In this document: one piece after another, positions 9,505 through 18,040 of the stretch | Layout: every line of letters starts with the position of its first letter | Position numbering within the stretch: the first letter of the stretch is position 1 | NCBI RefSeq assembly: GCF_020194175.1 | Contig: NZ_JADYVX010000020.1 | Span: forward strand, 62,001 to 126,000 | Reading direction: 5' to 3' | DNA from: Bradyrhizobium sp. BRP22 | GTDB lineage: Bacteria; Pseudomonadota; Alphaproteobacteria; Rhizobiales; Xanthobacteraceae | Length of the DNA: 64,000 nucleotides | Notes under the pieces: generated by a model | What the model was told of the DNA's origin: nothing | Seen by the model: only the letters and a program-made list of their open reading frames with translations | The model's database searches: none | Program-made: the position numbers and the translations under genes

Positions 9505-9587
9505 TGTTATCAGCCGGCCTCGCGAACCTGCCGCAGGCGGGTTCCAGGCGCAACCCGAACGCCTAGAAACAACTTTTTGGAACGACA

Positions 9588-10094
9588 GTGTCTTCCGCCC
9601 TCCCCGCTACCGAGGTTCTGGTCACAGCCGATTGCTGGCAGACCGAGCCTGATGCTGAAGCGGTGATCCATCGCGCCATCGAGGCCGCCGCCGAGATCGC
9701 CGAAGCCGATGTCGGCGACGCCGAACTGGCAGTGATGCTGACGGATGATTCCGGAATCCAGACACTGAACAGCAATTGGCGAGGTGTCGACAAGCCGACC
9801 AATGTGCTTTCGTTTCCGGCCCTGCAGCCCAACGGAACCCAGGGGCCGGACGACGCCCCGCGCATGCTCGGCGATATCGCGATCGCTTATGAGACCACGC
9901 GCAAGGAGGCCGACGAGGAGCAGAAGCCGTTCGACCACCATTTGAGTCACCTCGCGGTGCACGGTTTCCTGCACCTGATCGGCTATGACCACGACAACGA
10001 CGACGACGCCGAGCAAATGGAAAATCTCGAGCGCGAAATCCTCGCGCAGCTTGGCATTCCCGATCCGTATGCGGACCGGGAGCGGATGGACTGA
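9588..10094 (+). CDS. ybeY: Endoribonuclease YbeY, rRNA maturation factor
   Basis: Single-strand-specific metallo-endoribonuclease of 168 residues that acts in 16S rRNA 3' maturation and ribosome quality control. The zinc-binding triad is HGFLHLIGYDH (H-x3-H-x5-H). It begins with GTG at 9588. The phoH-ybeY-corC-lnt order is conserved in many proteobacteria. The stop TGA at 10092-10094 is 1 bp from the next start. Confidence 0.95.
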   Translation: MSSALPATEVLVTADCWQTEPDAEAVIHRAIEAAAEIAEADVGDAELAVMLTDDSGIQTLNSNWRGVDKPTNVLSFPALQPNGTQGPDDAPRMLGDIAIAYETTRKEADEEQKPFDHHLSHLAVHGFLHLIGYDHDNDDDAEQMENLEREILAQLGIPDPYADRERMD

Positions 10095-10095
10095 A

Positions 10096-11208
10096 ATGGC
10101 GGACTCCGAACCTATCCACGACAATCCGCGCGATGTGCGCAACCTGCCGGCCGTGGTGCCGGAGGAAGCGCAGCGTCCCGCAGCGGAGGGCTGGCTGCTG
10201 CGCGCGATCCGCACCTTGTTCGGCTGGAAGGCGGGATCGGTCCGCGACGATCTGCAGGTGGTGCTCGACGCGTCGACGCCCGATGACGTGAACTTTTCCG
10301 CCGTCGAGCGCACCATGCTGCGCAATATCCTCAATCTGCATGAGCGGCGTATCGCCGACGTAATGGTGCATCGCGCCGACATCGTCGCGGTCAAGCGCGA
10401 CATCCCGCTCGGCGAATTGATGAGCCTGTTCGAAAGCGCGGCGCATTCGCGCCTCGTGGTCTACAACGAAACCCTCGATGATCCCGAGGGCATGGTGCAC
10501 ATCCGCGACCTGCTCGCCTTCATGACCGCAAGGGCGCGCGTCAGCGACGCCGGCAAGACGCGGCGCAGGAAGCCGCTGCCCGCCGGCCTCGATCTGCGGG
10601 CGGTCGATCTCGCGCTGCCGCTTCACGAAGCCAGCATCATCCGAAAACTGCTTTATGTGCCGCCGTCGATGCGCGCGATCGACCTGTTGGTGCAGATGCA
10701 GGCCACGCGGATTCATCTTGCGCTAGTGGTCGACGAGTATGGCGGCACCGATGGATTGGTGACGATCGAGGACCTCGTCGAGGAAATCGTCGGCGAGATC
10801 GACGACGAGCACGACAGTGACGAGCCGCCGTCGATCGTTCGCCAGGCGGACAACTCCTTCATCGCCGACGCCCGGGCGAGCCTCGACGATGTTCGCTCCG
10901 TGATCGGCGAAGAGTTCGTGACGGGCGAGGCCGGCGAGGAGGTCGAGACGCTCGGCGGCTATCTGGTGTCGTTCGTCGGCCGCGTGCCGGTACGCGGCGA
11001 ATTGATTTCCGGGCCGGGCAATTTCGAGGTCGAGGTGCTCGACGCCGATCCGCGGCGGGTCAAACGGGTGCGGATCGCGACGCGCAGGGAACGCAACGTT
11101 CCGCGCAAGGAGCGCGAGGGCCGTCGCCGCAGCGAGGCCACCCCCGACGCCAACCCGCAGGCCAACGACTCCGCGCCCCCGTCCGGCGATGGAGCCGGCC
11201 CGCAGTGA
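10096..11208 (+). CDS. CBS-domain hemolysin/CorC-family protein
   Basis: Protein of 370 residues with two CBS domains (about 80-215, FSAVERTMLRNILNLHERRIADVMV onward) and a C-terminal CorC_HlyC domain that ends around GPGNFEVEVLDADPRRVKRV. It lacks the N-terminal DUF21 membrane domain, so it is the soluble CorC form, associated with Mg2+/Co2+ efflux and linked to YbeY by neighbourhood. The Arg/Ser/Pro-rich tail (about 335-370) is low-complexity. ATG 10096 begins 1 bp after the ybeY stop; an in-frame ATG further upstream lies inside ybeY and is rejected. It overlaps lnt by 4 bp. Confidence 0.9.
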   Translation: MADSEPIHDNPRDVRNLPAVVPEEAQRPAAEGWLLRAIRTLFGWKAGSVRDDLQVVLDASTPDDVNFSAVERTMLRNILNLHERRIADVMVHRADIVAVKRDIPLGELMSLFESAAHSRLVVYNETLDDPEGMVHIRDLLAFMTARARVSDAGKTRRRKPLPAGLDLRAVDLALPLHEASIIRKLLYVPPSMRAIDLLVQMQATRIHLALVVDEYGGTDGLVTIEDLVEEIVGEIDDEHDSDEPPSIVRQADNSFIADARASLDDVRSVIGEEFVTGEAGEEVETLGGYLVSFVGRVPVRGELISGPGNFEVEVLDADPRRVKRVRIATRRERNVPRKEREGRRRSEATPDANPQANDSAPPSGDGAGPQ

Positions 11209-12818
11209 GATTTTCCGATCAACTCCGCACGGCCGGGCTTTCGATCATCCTGACCTGGGGATGGAAACGCGCCGTCATTGCGCTGATGGCCGGCGCCCTG
11301 TCGTCACTCGCAATGGCGCCGTTCAACGCCTGGCCGATCCTGTTCCTGACCTTCCCGGTCGCGGTCTGGCTGATCGACGGCGCCGGGGCCGGCAAGTGGC
11401 GCGGCATTCCGGCGGCGGCGATCTCCGGCTACTGGTTCGGGCTCGGCTACTTCGTGCCTGGGCTTTACTGGATCGGCTATGCCTTCCTGGTCGATGCGCA
11501 GACTTTCGCCTGGCTGCTGCCATTTGCGGTGCTGGGCCTGCCCGCCTATCTCGCCCTGTTTCCGGCGCTCGGTTTTGCGCTGGCGCGCCTGCTCTGGACC
11601 CCTGATGGTTTCCGCGTGCTGGCGCTGGCGGCGAGCCTGACCATCGCCGAATGGCTGCGTGGCCACTTGCTGTCAGGGTTTCCCTGGAACGCCTTCGGCT
11701 ATGCGTTGTCAGAACCACTGGCGCTGGCGCAGACCGCGTCGCTGATCGGGCTCTGGGGCATGACGTTCCTTGCCGTTGCGATCTTCGCGAGCCCGGCTGT
11801 CCTGATCGATGGCAAATCGTCCAACCGAAGATTGTGGAGGGTACCGGTCACGGCGCTGGTCGTTCTCGCGGCCATGCTGGTGTTCGGCGCGGTGCGGCTG
11901 TCGCGGCTGCCGACCGCCATGGTCGCCAACGTCAAGCTGCGCATCATGCAGCCAAACCTGCAGCAGGACGTCAAATTCAACTACTCCGCCAAAGCGGAGG
12001 TGATGAAGAAATACCTGACTCTCTCCGACCGCGCCTCCGGCCCACAATCCACGGGCGTGCGCGACGCCAGCATCCTGATCTGGCCGGAATCGGCGTTCCC
12101 GTTCTTCCTGACGCGCGAGGCCGATGCGATGGCGCAAATCGCCGACCTCTTGTCCCCCGGAACCGTGCTGATCACCGGCTCGGTGCGCGCCCCCGACCTG
12201 CCGCCGGGCGCTCGCATCACACGGGCCTATAATTCGATCTATGTCATCGACCACGACGGCAGCGTGCTGTCAGTCTATGACAAGCTGCACCTGGTGCCAT
12301 TCGGCGAATACCTGCCGTTTCAGGACCTGATGGAAAAGCTCGGCTTCGTGCAGCTCACGAAAGTCCACGGCGGCTTCATCCCCGGCCAGCGCCGCCATGC
12401 ATTGGATATCCCAGCGGCGCCGCGCGCGCTGCCGCTGATCTGCTATGAGGCGATCTTTCCCGGCGACATCGACGTTCACGACGACCGGCCGGGCTGGATC
12501 ATCAACGTCACCAATGACGGGTGGTTTGGAATTTCGACCGGCCCATACCAGCATCTGCAGCAGGCGCGGCTGCGCGCGATCGAGGAGGGCCTGCCGGTCG
12601 TCCGCGCAGCCAACACCGGGATTTCCGCAGTCATCGATCCCGCTGGACGAATTGTCGCAGAGCTCGGCCTCGGCATTGAAGGCGTGCTCGATGCCAGCTT
12701 GCCGGCTGCCATTCCGCCGACCGTATATGCACGTTTCAATGACATTCCCGCGGCGATCATTCTCTTCGCCGCGTTGTTGCTCGTGGTCGGACGGCGTGTT
12801 GCCCGGCGCAGTTTCTGA
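11205..12818 (+). CDS. lnt: Apolipoprotein N-acyltransferase
   Basis: Inner-membrane enzyme of 537 residues that N-acylates the lipidated cysteine of apolipoproteins, the last step of lipoprotein maturation. About seven hydrophobic helices (residues 20-230 and one at the C-terminus) flank a carbon-nitrogen hydrolase domain. The catalytic residues are in WPESAFPF (Glu), DKLHLVPFGEYLP (Lys) and ICYEAIFPG (Cys). It starts with GTG 11205, overlapping the CorC stop. In Sinorhizobium the equivalent gene is actA, needed for acid tolerance, and it is likewise followed by an XRE regulator. Confidence 0.95.
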   Translation: MRFSDQLRTAGLSIILTWGWKRAVIALMAGALSSLAMAPFNAWPILFLTFPVAVWLIDGAGAGKWRGIPAAAISGYWFGLGYFVPGLYWIGYAFLVDAQTFAWLLPFAVLGLPAYLALFPALGFALARLLWTPDGFRVLALAASLTIAEWLRGHLLSGFPWNAFGYALSEPLALAQTASLIGLWGMTFLAVAIFASPAVLIDGKSSNRRLWRVPVTALVVLAAMLVFGAVRLSRLPTAMVANVKLRIMQPNLQQDVKFNYSAKAEVMKKYLTLSDRASGPQSTGVRDASILIWPESAFPFFLTREADAMAQIADLLSPGTVLITGSVRAPDLPPGARITRAYNSIYVIDHDGSVLSVYDKLHLVPFGEYLPFQDLMEKLGFVQLTKVHGGFIPGQRRHALDIPAAPRALPLICYEAIFPGDIDVHDDRPGWIINVTNDGWFGISTGPYQHLQQARLRAIEEGLPVVRAANTGISAVIDPAGRIVAELGLGIEGVLDASLPAAIPPTVYARFNDIPAAIILFAALLLVVGRRVARRSF

Positions 12819-12991
12819 CGCCTGCGGTCGCCCGATGGTTGCCTACGCAAGGAAAAATTTAGCAGGCGCGCTTCCCCCAGTTGACAGACCGACCGCGTCA
12901 TTCGCATTCTACCGTTCCAAGCCAAACTGAAATCCAGCCAGCGCAGTTGCTCAAATTGTCCGCATTCGTCCTCGATCCTCCTCGCGGGATT

Positions 12992-13019
12992 TTGACGATA
13001 CCGGCGCCTGAGGCATACT
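12992..13019 (+). promoter_or_regulatory. Putative sigma-70 promoter of the XRE regulator
   Basis: TTGACG (12992-12997) and CATACT (13014-13019) with a 16-bp spacer, 57 bp before the start of the regulator. Matches the alphaproteobacterial housekeeping consensus reasonably well. Confidence 0.45.
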
Positions 13020-13075
13020 CCATGCCCGTTTTGCCTCATCCGCCGGGCGCGTAATCCTTCCAGGAGAGTCCGAAG

Positions 13076-13492
13076 ATGTCTACCAAAGCGCCCAATCCTG
13101 TTGACAAATATGTCGGCAGCCGTGTCCGCATGCGGCGGATCATGTTGGGCATGAGCCAGGAAAAGCTGGGAGAAAAGCTCGGCCTCACCTTCCAGCAGAT
13201 CCAGAAATATGAGAAGGGCACCAACCGCGTCGGCGCCAGCCGGCTCCAGCAGATTTCCGAGATCCTGCAGGTGCCGGTCTCGTTCCTGTTCGACGGCGGA
13301 CCAAGCGGCTCGCCAACCGCGGAAGGCTTTAGCGAGGGCGCCTCGCCCAGTTACGTTTCTGACTTTCTCGCAACCTCCGAGGGACTGGCGCTGACGCGTG
13401 CCTTCACGCGCATCGCCGACGCCAAGCTTCGCCGCAGCATCGTCGAACTGGTCGAGCAGATCGCCGCCCGCGAAGGCCCCGACAAGCGCTGA
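13076..13492 (+). CDS. XRE-family transcriptional regulator (PhrR/PraR-like)
   Basis: DNA-binding protein of 138 residues. A Cro/CI helix-turn-helix spans about 12-68 (MRRIMLGMSQEKLGEKLGLTFQQIQKYEKGTNR). The C-terminal part ends in SIVELVEQIA, which probably mediates dimer contacts. This is the widely conserved rhizobial regulator that follows lnt. The Sinorhizobium counterpart phrR is induced by low pH, and PraR of Rhizobium affects adhesion and quorum sensing; the role here is not shown. AGGAGA lies 8 bp before ATG 13076, and the gene has its own promoter-like sequence. Confidence 0.9.
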   Translation: MSTKAPNPVDKYVGSRVRMRRIMLGMSQEKLGEKLGLTFQQIQKYEKGTNRVGASRLQQISEILQVPVSFLFDGGPSGSPTAEGFSEGASPSYVSDFLATSEGLALTRAFTRIADAKLRRSIVELVEQIAAREGPDKR

Positions 13493-13568
13493 TCGGCGTC
13501 ATCATTCCGGCGACATGGCATTGACGCACCCGCCGGCGCGGGGGCATGACATCGGTTCAATCGCTTCC

Positions 13569-13668
13569 AGATCATGATCCGCCTAGACGGAATCTGATCA
13601 TGATCTCATCTCTTTGTTTGAGCATGATCTTCTCGGAAAACCGGTTTCCACTTTTCCGGATCATGCTC
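13569..13668. repeat. Composite palindromic repeat (GATCATGATC and GAGCATGATC types)
   Basis: First unit: GATCATGATC at 13570-13579 and again at 13596-13605 around CCGCCTAGACGGAAT. Second unit: 13617-13668, with ends GAGCATGATC and GATCATGCTC and inner GGAAAACCGG/CCGGTTTCC pairing. The M20 peptidase start follows 17 bp later. Confidence 0.8.
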
Positions 13669-13685
13669 CAGATACCGGCGCGCCA

Positions 13686-14810
13686 ATGACCAGCATATCC
13701 TTCAAGTCTGCGGAGATTCTCGACGGCATCCGCCGCTGGGTGGAGATCGAGACGCCGACGGAAGCGCCCGAGCAGGTCAACAAGCTCGCCGATCTCGTCG
13801 CCGAAGGCTACCGCGGCCTGCCGGCCACGCTCGAGCGGATCGACGGCCAGAACGGATACGGCGATCATCTCGTCGCGCGCTCGGCCTGGGGCCAGGACGC
13901 ACCGGGAATCCTGGTGCTGAGCCATCTGGATACCGTGCATCCCCTCGGATTCATCCAGCGCCTGCCGTTCAGGATCGACGGCGACAGCGCCTTCGGTCCC
14001 GGCATCTACGATATGAAGGGCGGCGCCTATCTCGCCTACCACGCTTTCAGGGAAATTTGTGCCAATGGCGCGCGCCCGCCACTCGGCGTCACCCAGCTCT
14101 ACGTGTCCGATGAGGAGATCGGCAGCCCGACTTCGCGGGCGCTGATCGAAGCCGAAGGCCGCAGAGCCAAATATGTGCTGGTGACCGAGCCGGCGCGTGA
14201 CGGTGGCAAGATTGTCACCGGGCGCAAGGGCGTTGCCCGCTTCGAGATCTTCGTCAAGGGCGTGCCCTCGCACGCCGGCACACGGCCCGAGGACGGCCGC
14301 AGCGCGATCCGCGAGCTCGGCAACATCATCCAGACGCTCGAGGCGATGAACGATCTGAAGCGCGGCGTCACCGTCAATGTCGGCGTGGTCAGGGGCGGCA
14401 CCAAGCCGAACGTGATCGCGGAAGAGGCCTATGCCGAGGTCGACATGCGCGTGCCGACCACCGCCGATGCCGAAGAGCTGGTGCCGAAGATTCTCAATCT
14501 GAGATCGCGGACCGACGGCGTCAGCGTGCGGGTGGTCGGCGAATTGAACCGGCCGCCTTACGAGAAGACCAACGCCGGCGCGGCGCTCTACGAGCACGCC
14601 AAGACGCTCGCAACCGAGATCGGCTTCGACCTCGTGGACACCTCGACCGGCGGCGGCTCCGACGGCAATTTCACGGCCCGGCATACGGCGACGCTCGACG
14701 GTCTCGGCGTCGACGGCAAGGGCGCGCATACCCATTACGAGCAGATGTATATCTCATCGATCGAGCCGCGGGCGCGGCTGCTCTATCGGCTGTACCAGAC
14801 GCTGCGATGA
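13686..14810 (+). CDS. M20-family metallopeptidase (glutamate carboxypeptidase-like)
   Basis: Zinc peptidase of 374 residues, related to carboxypeptidase G2 and ArgE/DapE. Metal-site motifs are LSHLDTVHP (His, catalytic Asp), GIYDMKGG (bridging Asp), SDEEIGS (catalytic Glu) and a C-terminal His in GAHTHYEQ. The dimerisation lid lies at about 180-290. No signal peptide is visible, so it is likely cytoplasmic. The substrate may be a C-terminal glutamate amide, but this is unproven. ATG 13686 removes an upstream frame made of repeat DNA. It overlaps trmB by 4 bp. Confidence 0.88.
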   Translation: MTSISFKSAEILDGIRRWVEIETPTEAPEQVNKLADLVAEGYRGLPATLERIDGQNGYGDHLVARSAWGQDAPGILVLSHLDTVHPLGFIQRLPFRIDGDSAFGPGIYDMKGGAYLAYHAFREICANGARPPLGVTQLYVSDEEIGSPTSRALIEAEGRRAKYVLVTEPARDGGKIVTGRKGVARFEIFVKGVPSHAGTRPEDGRSAIRELGNIIQTLEAMNDLKRGVTVNVGVVRGGTKPNVIAEEAYAEVDMRVPTTADAEELVPKILNLRSRTDGVSVRVVGELNRPPYEKTNAGAALYEHAKTLATEIGFDLVDTSTGGGSDGNFTARHTATLDGLGVDGKGAHTHYEQMYISSIEPRARLLYRLYQTLR

Positions 14811-15523
14811 TGACGCCTTCACGCGATCAGGAGCGCGACGCACATGTGCAGGGCTCGTTCTTCGGACGGCGCAAGGGCCACAGGCTGCGTGCGCATCAGG
14901 CCGACCTGATCGAGCATCTGCTGCCGCATCTGGCGCTCGATATCGCAAGCCCGGCGCCGGCCCGCCTCACCGAATTGTTCGATGACGACGATATCGAGGA
15001 TGTCAGGCTCGAGATCGGATTTGGCGGCGGCGAGCATCTGGTCGCCGAGGCTCGCGCGTTTCCGAAGATCGGTTTCATCGGCTGCGAGCCTTATGTCAAC
15101 GGCATGGCCAAGATCCTGACCCAGATCGAGGCGCACAATATCCGCAACATCCGCCTGTTCGCAGGCGACGCCGCCGAGCTGCTCGCCTGGGCGCCATCGC
15201 AATCGATGCGGCGCATCGACCTGATCCATCCCGATCCCTGGCCGAAGCGACGGCACTGGAAGCGCCGCTTTGTCCAGGACGCCACCATTGCCGCAATGGC
15301 GCGCATCCTCAAAGCAGGCGGCGAATTCCGCTTCGTCAGCGACATCGACGATTACTGCACCTGGACGCTAGCGCACCTGATGCGCTCGCCGGATTTCACC
15401 TGGACGGCCGAGCGCGCCGCCGACTGGCAGGCGCCCTGGCCGGACTACACGATGACGCGCTACGGCGCCAAGGCCGAGCGCGAGGGACGACGCGCGACGT
15501 ACCTGCGGTTTCGCAGAATTTGA
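14807..15523 (+). CDS. trmB: tRNA (guanine-N7-)-methyltransferase
   Basis: SAM-dependent methyltransferase of 238 residues that forms m7G46 in tRNA. The SAM loop is EIGFGGGEHL (about 68-77), and the family motif HPDPWPKRRHWKRR (about 143-156) is intact. Its start overlaps the stop of the M20 peptidase (ATGATGA), implying coupled translation. It is followed by two convergent repeat elements that probably end the transcript. Confidence 0.95.
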   Translation: MMTPSRDQERDAHVQGSFFGRRKGHRLRAHQADLIEHLLPHLALDIASPAPARLTELFDDDDIEDVRLEIGFGGGEHLVAEARAFPKIGFIGCEPYVNGMAKILTQIEAHNIRNIRLFAGDAAELLAWAPSQSMRRIDLIHPDPWPKRRHWKRRFVQDATIAAMARILKAGGEFRFVSDIDDYCTWTLAHLMRSPDFTWTAERAADWQAPWPDYTMTRYGAKAEREGRRATYLRFRRI

Positions 15524-15528
15524 CGCTT

Positions 15529-15630
15529 GTCATTCCGGGGGGCGCGTAGCGCGAACCCGGTATCCATTTCGCCGCGTGTGTATGTGGCCCGATGGATTCC
15601 GGGCTCACGCTGCGCGTGCCCCGGAATGAC
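15529..15630. repeat. Dispersed palindrome, GTCATTCCGGGG type
   Basis: Ends GTCATTCCGGGG and CCCCGGAATGAC, 102 bp, starting 5 bp after the trmB stop. Second copy of the element at 6878-6958. Confidence 0.75.
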
Positions 15631-15667
15631 GGCGTGGTTTGCACTTGGCATTCAAATCTGAGCGTCC

Positions 15668-15744
15668 GTCATTGCGAGCGCCAGCGAAGCAATCCATGCC
15701 TCCGCAAGCAGTGAAATGGATTGCTTCGCTGCGCTCGCAATGAC
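15668..15744. repeat. Dispersed palindrome, GTCATTGCGAGCG type
   Basis: Ends GTCATTGCGAGCG and CGCTCGCAATGAC with inner GAAGCAATCCAT/ATGGATTGCTTC pairing. It lies in the convergent gap between trmB and the DUF2336 gene. Confidence 0.8.
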
Positions 15745-15755
15745 GAGGAGAGAGA

Positions 15756-16832
15756 TTACCGCGTCTTCCAGAAATCCACGACGCGCTGCGCGGTGGAGGG
15801 CATCAGGCGGGTGAAGTTCAGCCGGGCGCTCTCGATGTCGGCGGGCGACGGCACCCGGTTGGGACCGAGCCGGAGCAGGATCAGCGCGCGCACGGTGGCC
15901 CATTCGAGGCCAATGGTCTTGCCGGCGATCAGAATGGGATCGTAGCGGTCGCCGGTGATCAGGCGATCGAGCGTTGCGATCTTGACGCCGGTCATCGCGG
16001 CCAGCGCGCACACCGCTTCCTCGTATTTGAAGGACTTGGCGAAGTCGAGCAGCGCGAGTTCGTTCAATTGATCGGCGTGATGCAGCGCGAGGATCGTGCG
16101 CTGCGCCGGCGCGAAATCGCGCGCGCTGTCGACCTTCTCGCTCATGCCGTTGATCTCGCTGATCGCCTGCTTGATCGCGGCCTGCCGCTCCGGCTTGACC
16201 ACGTCGAACAGGCGGCGGCGGACGATATCGACCGAACCCGCCACCAGCGTCTTCAACTGCTCGGGCGACAGATCCGCGCGCTGGCCGACGGCGAGCGTCA
16301 GCACGCTGTCCTGGTTGGCGCGCCGGATCAGCGTCGAATAACCGCCCCTGGAGAACTCGGCGCCGGCATTGCCGGCCGCACGGCGGACGACGTCGCGATC
16401 GCCACGGCGGACGATGACGTCGGTCAGATCGGCCGAGAGCTTCGGCCGTTCCGCCATCGCCAGCAGATGCTCCTGCCCCTTGGCGCGGGCGATTTCGACC
16501 AGGACCTGCTCGTCGATGACAGGAGACCGGCGCAACAGCGGCCCGGCGATCGCGATCTCGTCCTCCCGCGCAAGCTGCCCGATCAGGGTGCGCGGCCCCT
16601 TCGACAACAGCGACAGGCGTTCGGCGAGCTCCGCCCGCGCGGCACGCTCTGCGTGCGGCACCAGGCTGGTCAGGACGCCGTCGAACAGATCGATGTGGTC
16701 GGTGCTGAAACCCGCGGCCCCCTGCAGGAACAGTTCGCCGATCCGGCGCGCGGCCTCGGCGCGGCGCCTGGGGTCACCGGTACGGACGATCTCGTCGAGT
16801 TCAGGAATCAGTGCGGTCGCTGTCGTCGTCAT
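15756..16832 (-). CDS. DUF2336 domain protein
   Basis: Protein of 358 residues, all-helical by composition, with HEAT-like repeated helices (for example DPRRRAEAARRIGELF at about 20-35). It matches the alphaproteobacterial DUF2336 family, whose function is not established. There is no signal peptide and no catalytic motif. It stands alone on the minus strand, divergent from the rimP cluster and convergent with trmB. It starts at ATG 16830-16832. Helical repeat proteins of this type often bind other proteins, but no partner is suggested by the neighbours. Confidence 0.75.
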   Translation of the reverse strand: MTTTATALIPELDEIVRTGDPRRRAEAARRIGELFLQGAAGFSTDHIDLFDGVLTSLVPHAERAARAELAERLSLLSKGPRTLIGQLAREDEIAIAGPLLRRSPVIDEQVLVEIARAKGQEHLLAMAERPKLSADLTDVIVRRGDRDVVRRAAGNAGAEFSRGGYSTLIRRANQDSVLTLAVGQRADLSPEQLKTLVAGSVDIVRRRLFDVVKPERQAAIKQAISEINGMSEKVDSARDFAPAQRTILALHHADQLNELALLDFAKSFKYEEAVCALAAMTGVKIATLDRLITGDRYDPILIAGKTIGLEWATVRALILLRLGPNRVPSPADIESARLNFTRLMPSTAQRVVDFWKTR

Positions 16833-16962
16833 AAGCCTGCCTAAACCGGCCGCGCCATGCCGGTTTTGCGGCGCAATCTAGGTGGCGTTCGTGAACGAAG
16901 TGTTAGACAGTTGCATCCGGCCGCCGGACGGCGCAAATTTGCTTCCGGGTGGCCTACGCCCC

Positions 16963-16990
16963 TTGCCGGATGAGCGGAAAAGCGCTATAT
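16963..16990 (+). promoter_or_regulatory. Putative sigma-70 promoter upstream of rimP
   Basis: TTGCCG (16963-16968), 16-bp spacer, CTATAT (16985-16990). CTATAT is the typical -10 form in Rhizobiales. It would start transcription near 16997, about 275 bp before rimP. Confidence 0.5.
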
Positions 16991-16996
16991 CGGCAG

Positions 16997-17058
16997 CGAC
17001 TTAAAGTTCTCATACGATCGCGTATTGAGAGTGGGCCCCTCCGGACCCGCTCTTTTTT
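16997..17058 (+). ncRNA. Possible short terminated leader or small RNA before rimP
   Basis: The segment between the promoter-like pair and a strong intrinsic terminator would make an RNA of about 60 nt. It may be an independent small RNA or the attenuated leader of the rimP-nusA-infB operon. No conserved RNA family was recognised. Confidence 0.35.
17028..17058 (+). terminator. Intrinsic terminator upstream of rimP
   Basis: Stem AGAGTGGGCCC (17028-17038) with GGACCCGCTCT (17043-17053), one G-U and one mismatch, 4-nt loop, followed by six T residues (17053-17058). This is the clearest rho-independent terminator in the window, and it lies before an operon rather than after one. Confidence 0.65.
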
Positions 17059-17109
17059 ATTACCCGAACGAACCCGGCCGAGCCTGGTCCGGTTCGGGTA
17101 GCGCAACCA

Positions 17110-17161
17110 GAGCATGAACCGGAAAAGCGAAGCCAGTTGTTCGCAAGGATCATGCTCAAAC
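17110..17161. repeat. GAGCATGATC-type dispersed palindrome
   Basis: Diverged copy with ends GAGCATGA and GATCATGCTC and a GGAAAAGCG core, followed by ATCATGACCCGA half-units up to about 17212. Confidence 0.7.
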
Positions 17162-17273
17162 ACGAGAGAAGATCATGACCCGATTTTTGCGTGATCGGAT
17201 CATGACCCGACGCCGGTCAAGGGCCGGCTAACCAACAGAACCGACAGCTCAAGACGTATCTTTGACCCTGGAT

Positions 17274-18038
17274 ATGACCGATCCAACCGCTGGTTCCGTC
17301 AATGCCGAATTGCTCGCCGAGCCGCGGCTCGTGGTCGAGCCCGGCCCTGCGGCGCGCGTGTCGGCCGTCGCCACCCCGGTCCTGCAGGGACTGGGCTATC
17401 GCCTGGTGCGGATCAAGATCACCGGCGAGGCCGGCTGCACCGTGCAGATCATGGCGGAACGGCCGGATGGCTCGATGCAGATCGAGGATTGCGAGGCGAT
17501 CTCGCGCGCGCTGTCGCCGGTGCTCGACATCGCCGATCCCATCGACCGGGCCTACCGGCTGGAAATCTCGTCACCGGGCATCGACCGGCCACTGGTGCGG
17601 CGCTCGGATTTCGAACGCTATGCCGGCCATCTCGTCAAGATCGAGATGGCAGTGGCGCATCAGGGCCGCAAGCGGTTCCGCGGCATCCTGAAGGGCGTTG
17701 AGGGTAGCGCGGTGCGCCTACATCGGGATGACACACGCGAGGGCGAAGATGCGGAGACCTTGCTGACGATGGAGGACATCGCCGAAGCAAGGCTGGTGCT
17801 GACCGACGAGCTGATCGCCGAATCGATGCGGCGCGGCAAGGCTCAGGAACGTGAGCTGCGCCGCGAACTGGGTCTGGCCCCGCCACAACCCGCGCACGCC
17901 AAGAAAAGCGATCCGAGCAAGAGCCATAAGCCGAAACACGGGACCGGCACGAAAACGGCCCCGAAGAACACTAAACAACACCGCCTCGCCGCCGAACGGC
18001 TGCGCCGGGGCGAGACCGAGCCTGACGAAGGAGACTAG
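17274..18038 (+). CDS. rimP: Ribosome maturation factor RimP
   Basis: Protein of 254 residues needed for 30S subunit maturation. The N-terminal alpha/beta domain (about 25-110, VATPVLQGLGYRLVRIKI and LEISSPGIDRPL) and the SH3-like C-domain (about 110-165) are both present. An extra basic, Lys/Pro-rich tail (about 205-254) is longer than in E. coli (150 residues). ATG 17274 and TTG 17262 are both possible starts. It heads the rimP-nusA-ylxR-infB operon, and its stop lies 2 bp before nusA. Confidence 0.94.
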   Translation: MTDPTAGSVNAELLAEPRLVVEPGPAARVSAVATPVLQGLGYRLVRIKITGEAGCTVQIMAERPDGSMQIEDCEAISRALSPVLDIADPIDRAYRLEISSPGIDRPLVRRSDFERYAGHLVKIEMAVAHQGRKRFRGILKGVEGSAVRLHRDDTREGEDAETLLTMEDIAEARLVLTDELIAESMRRGKAQERELRRELGLAPPQPAHAKKSDPSKSHKPKHGTGTKTAPKNTKQHRLAAERLRRGETEPDEGD

Positions 18039-18040
18039 CC

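Larger units (their letters stand above)
16833..17273. other. 441-bp gap before rimP: leader, hairpins, repeat
   Basis: No protein gene is seen. From left to right it holds a short dyad CGTTC-GT-GAACG (16886-16897), a promoter-like pair (16963-16990), a terminator hairpin (17028-17058), a second hairpin with 9-bp arms TACCCGAAC/GTTCGGGTA (17061-17069 and 17092-17100), and a GAGCATGA-type repeat (17110-17161). Confidence 0.7.
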
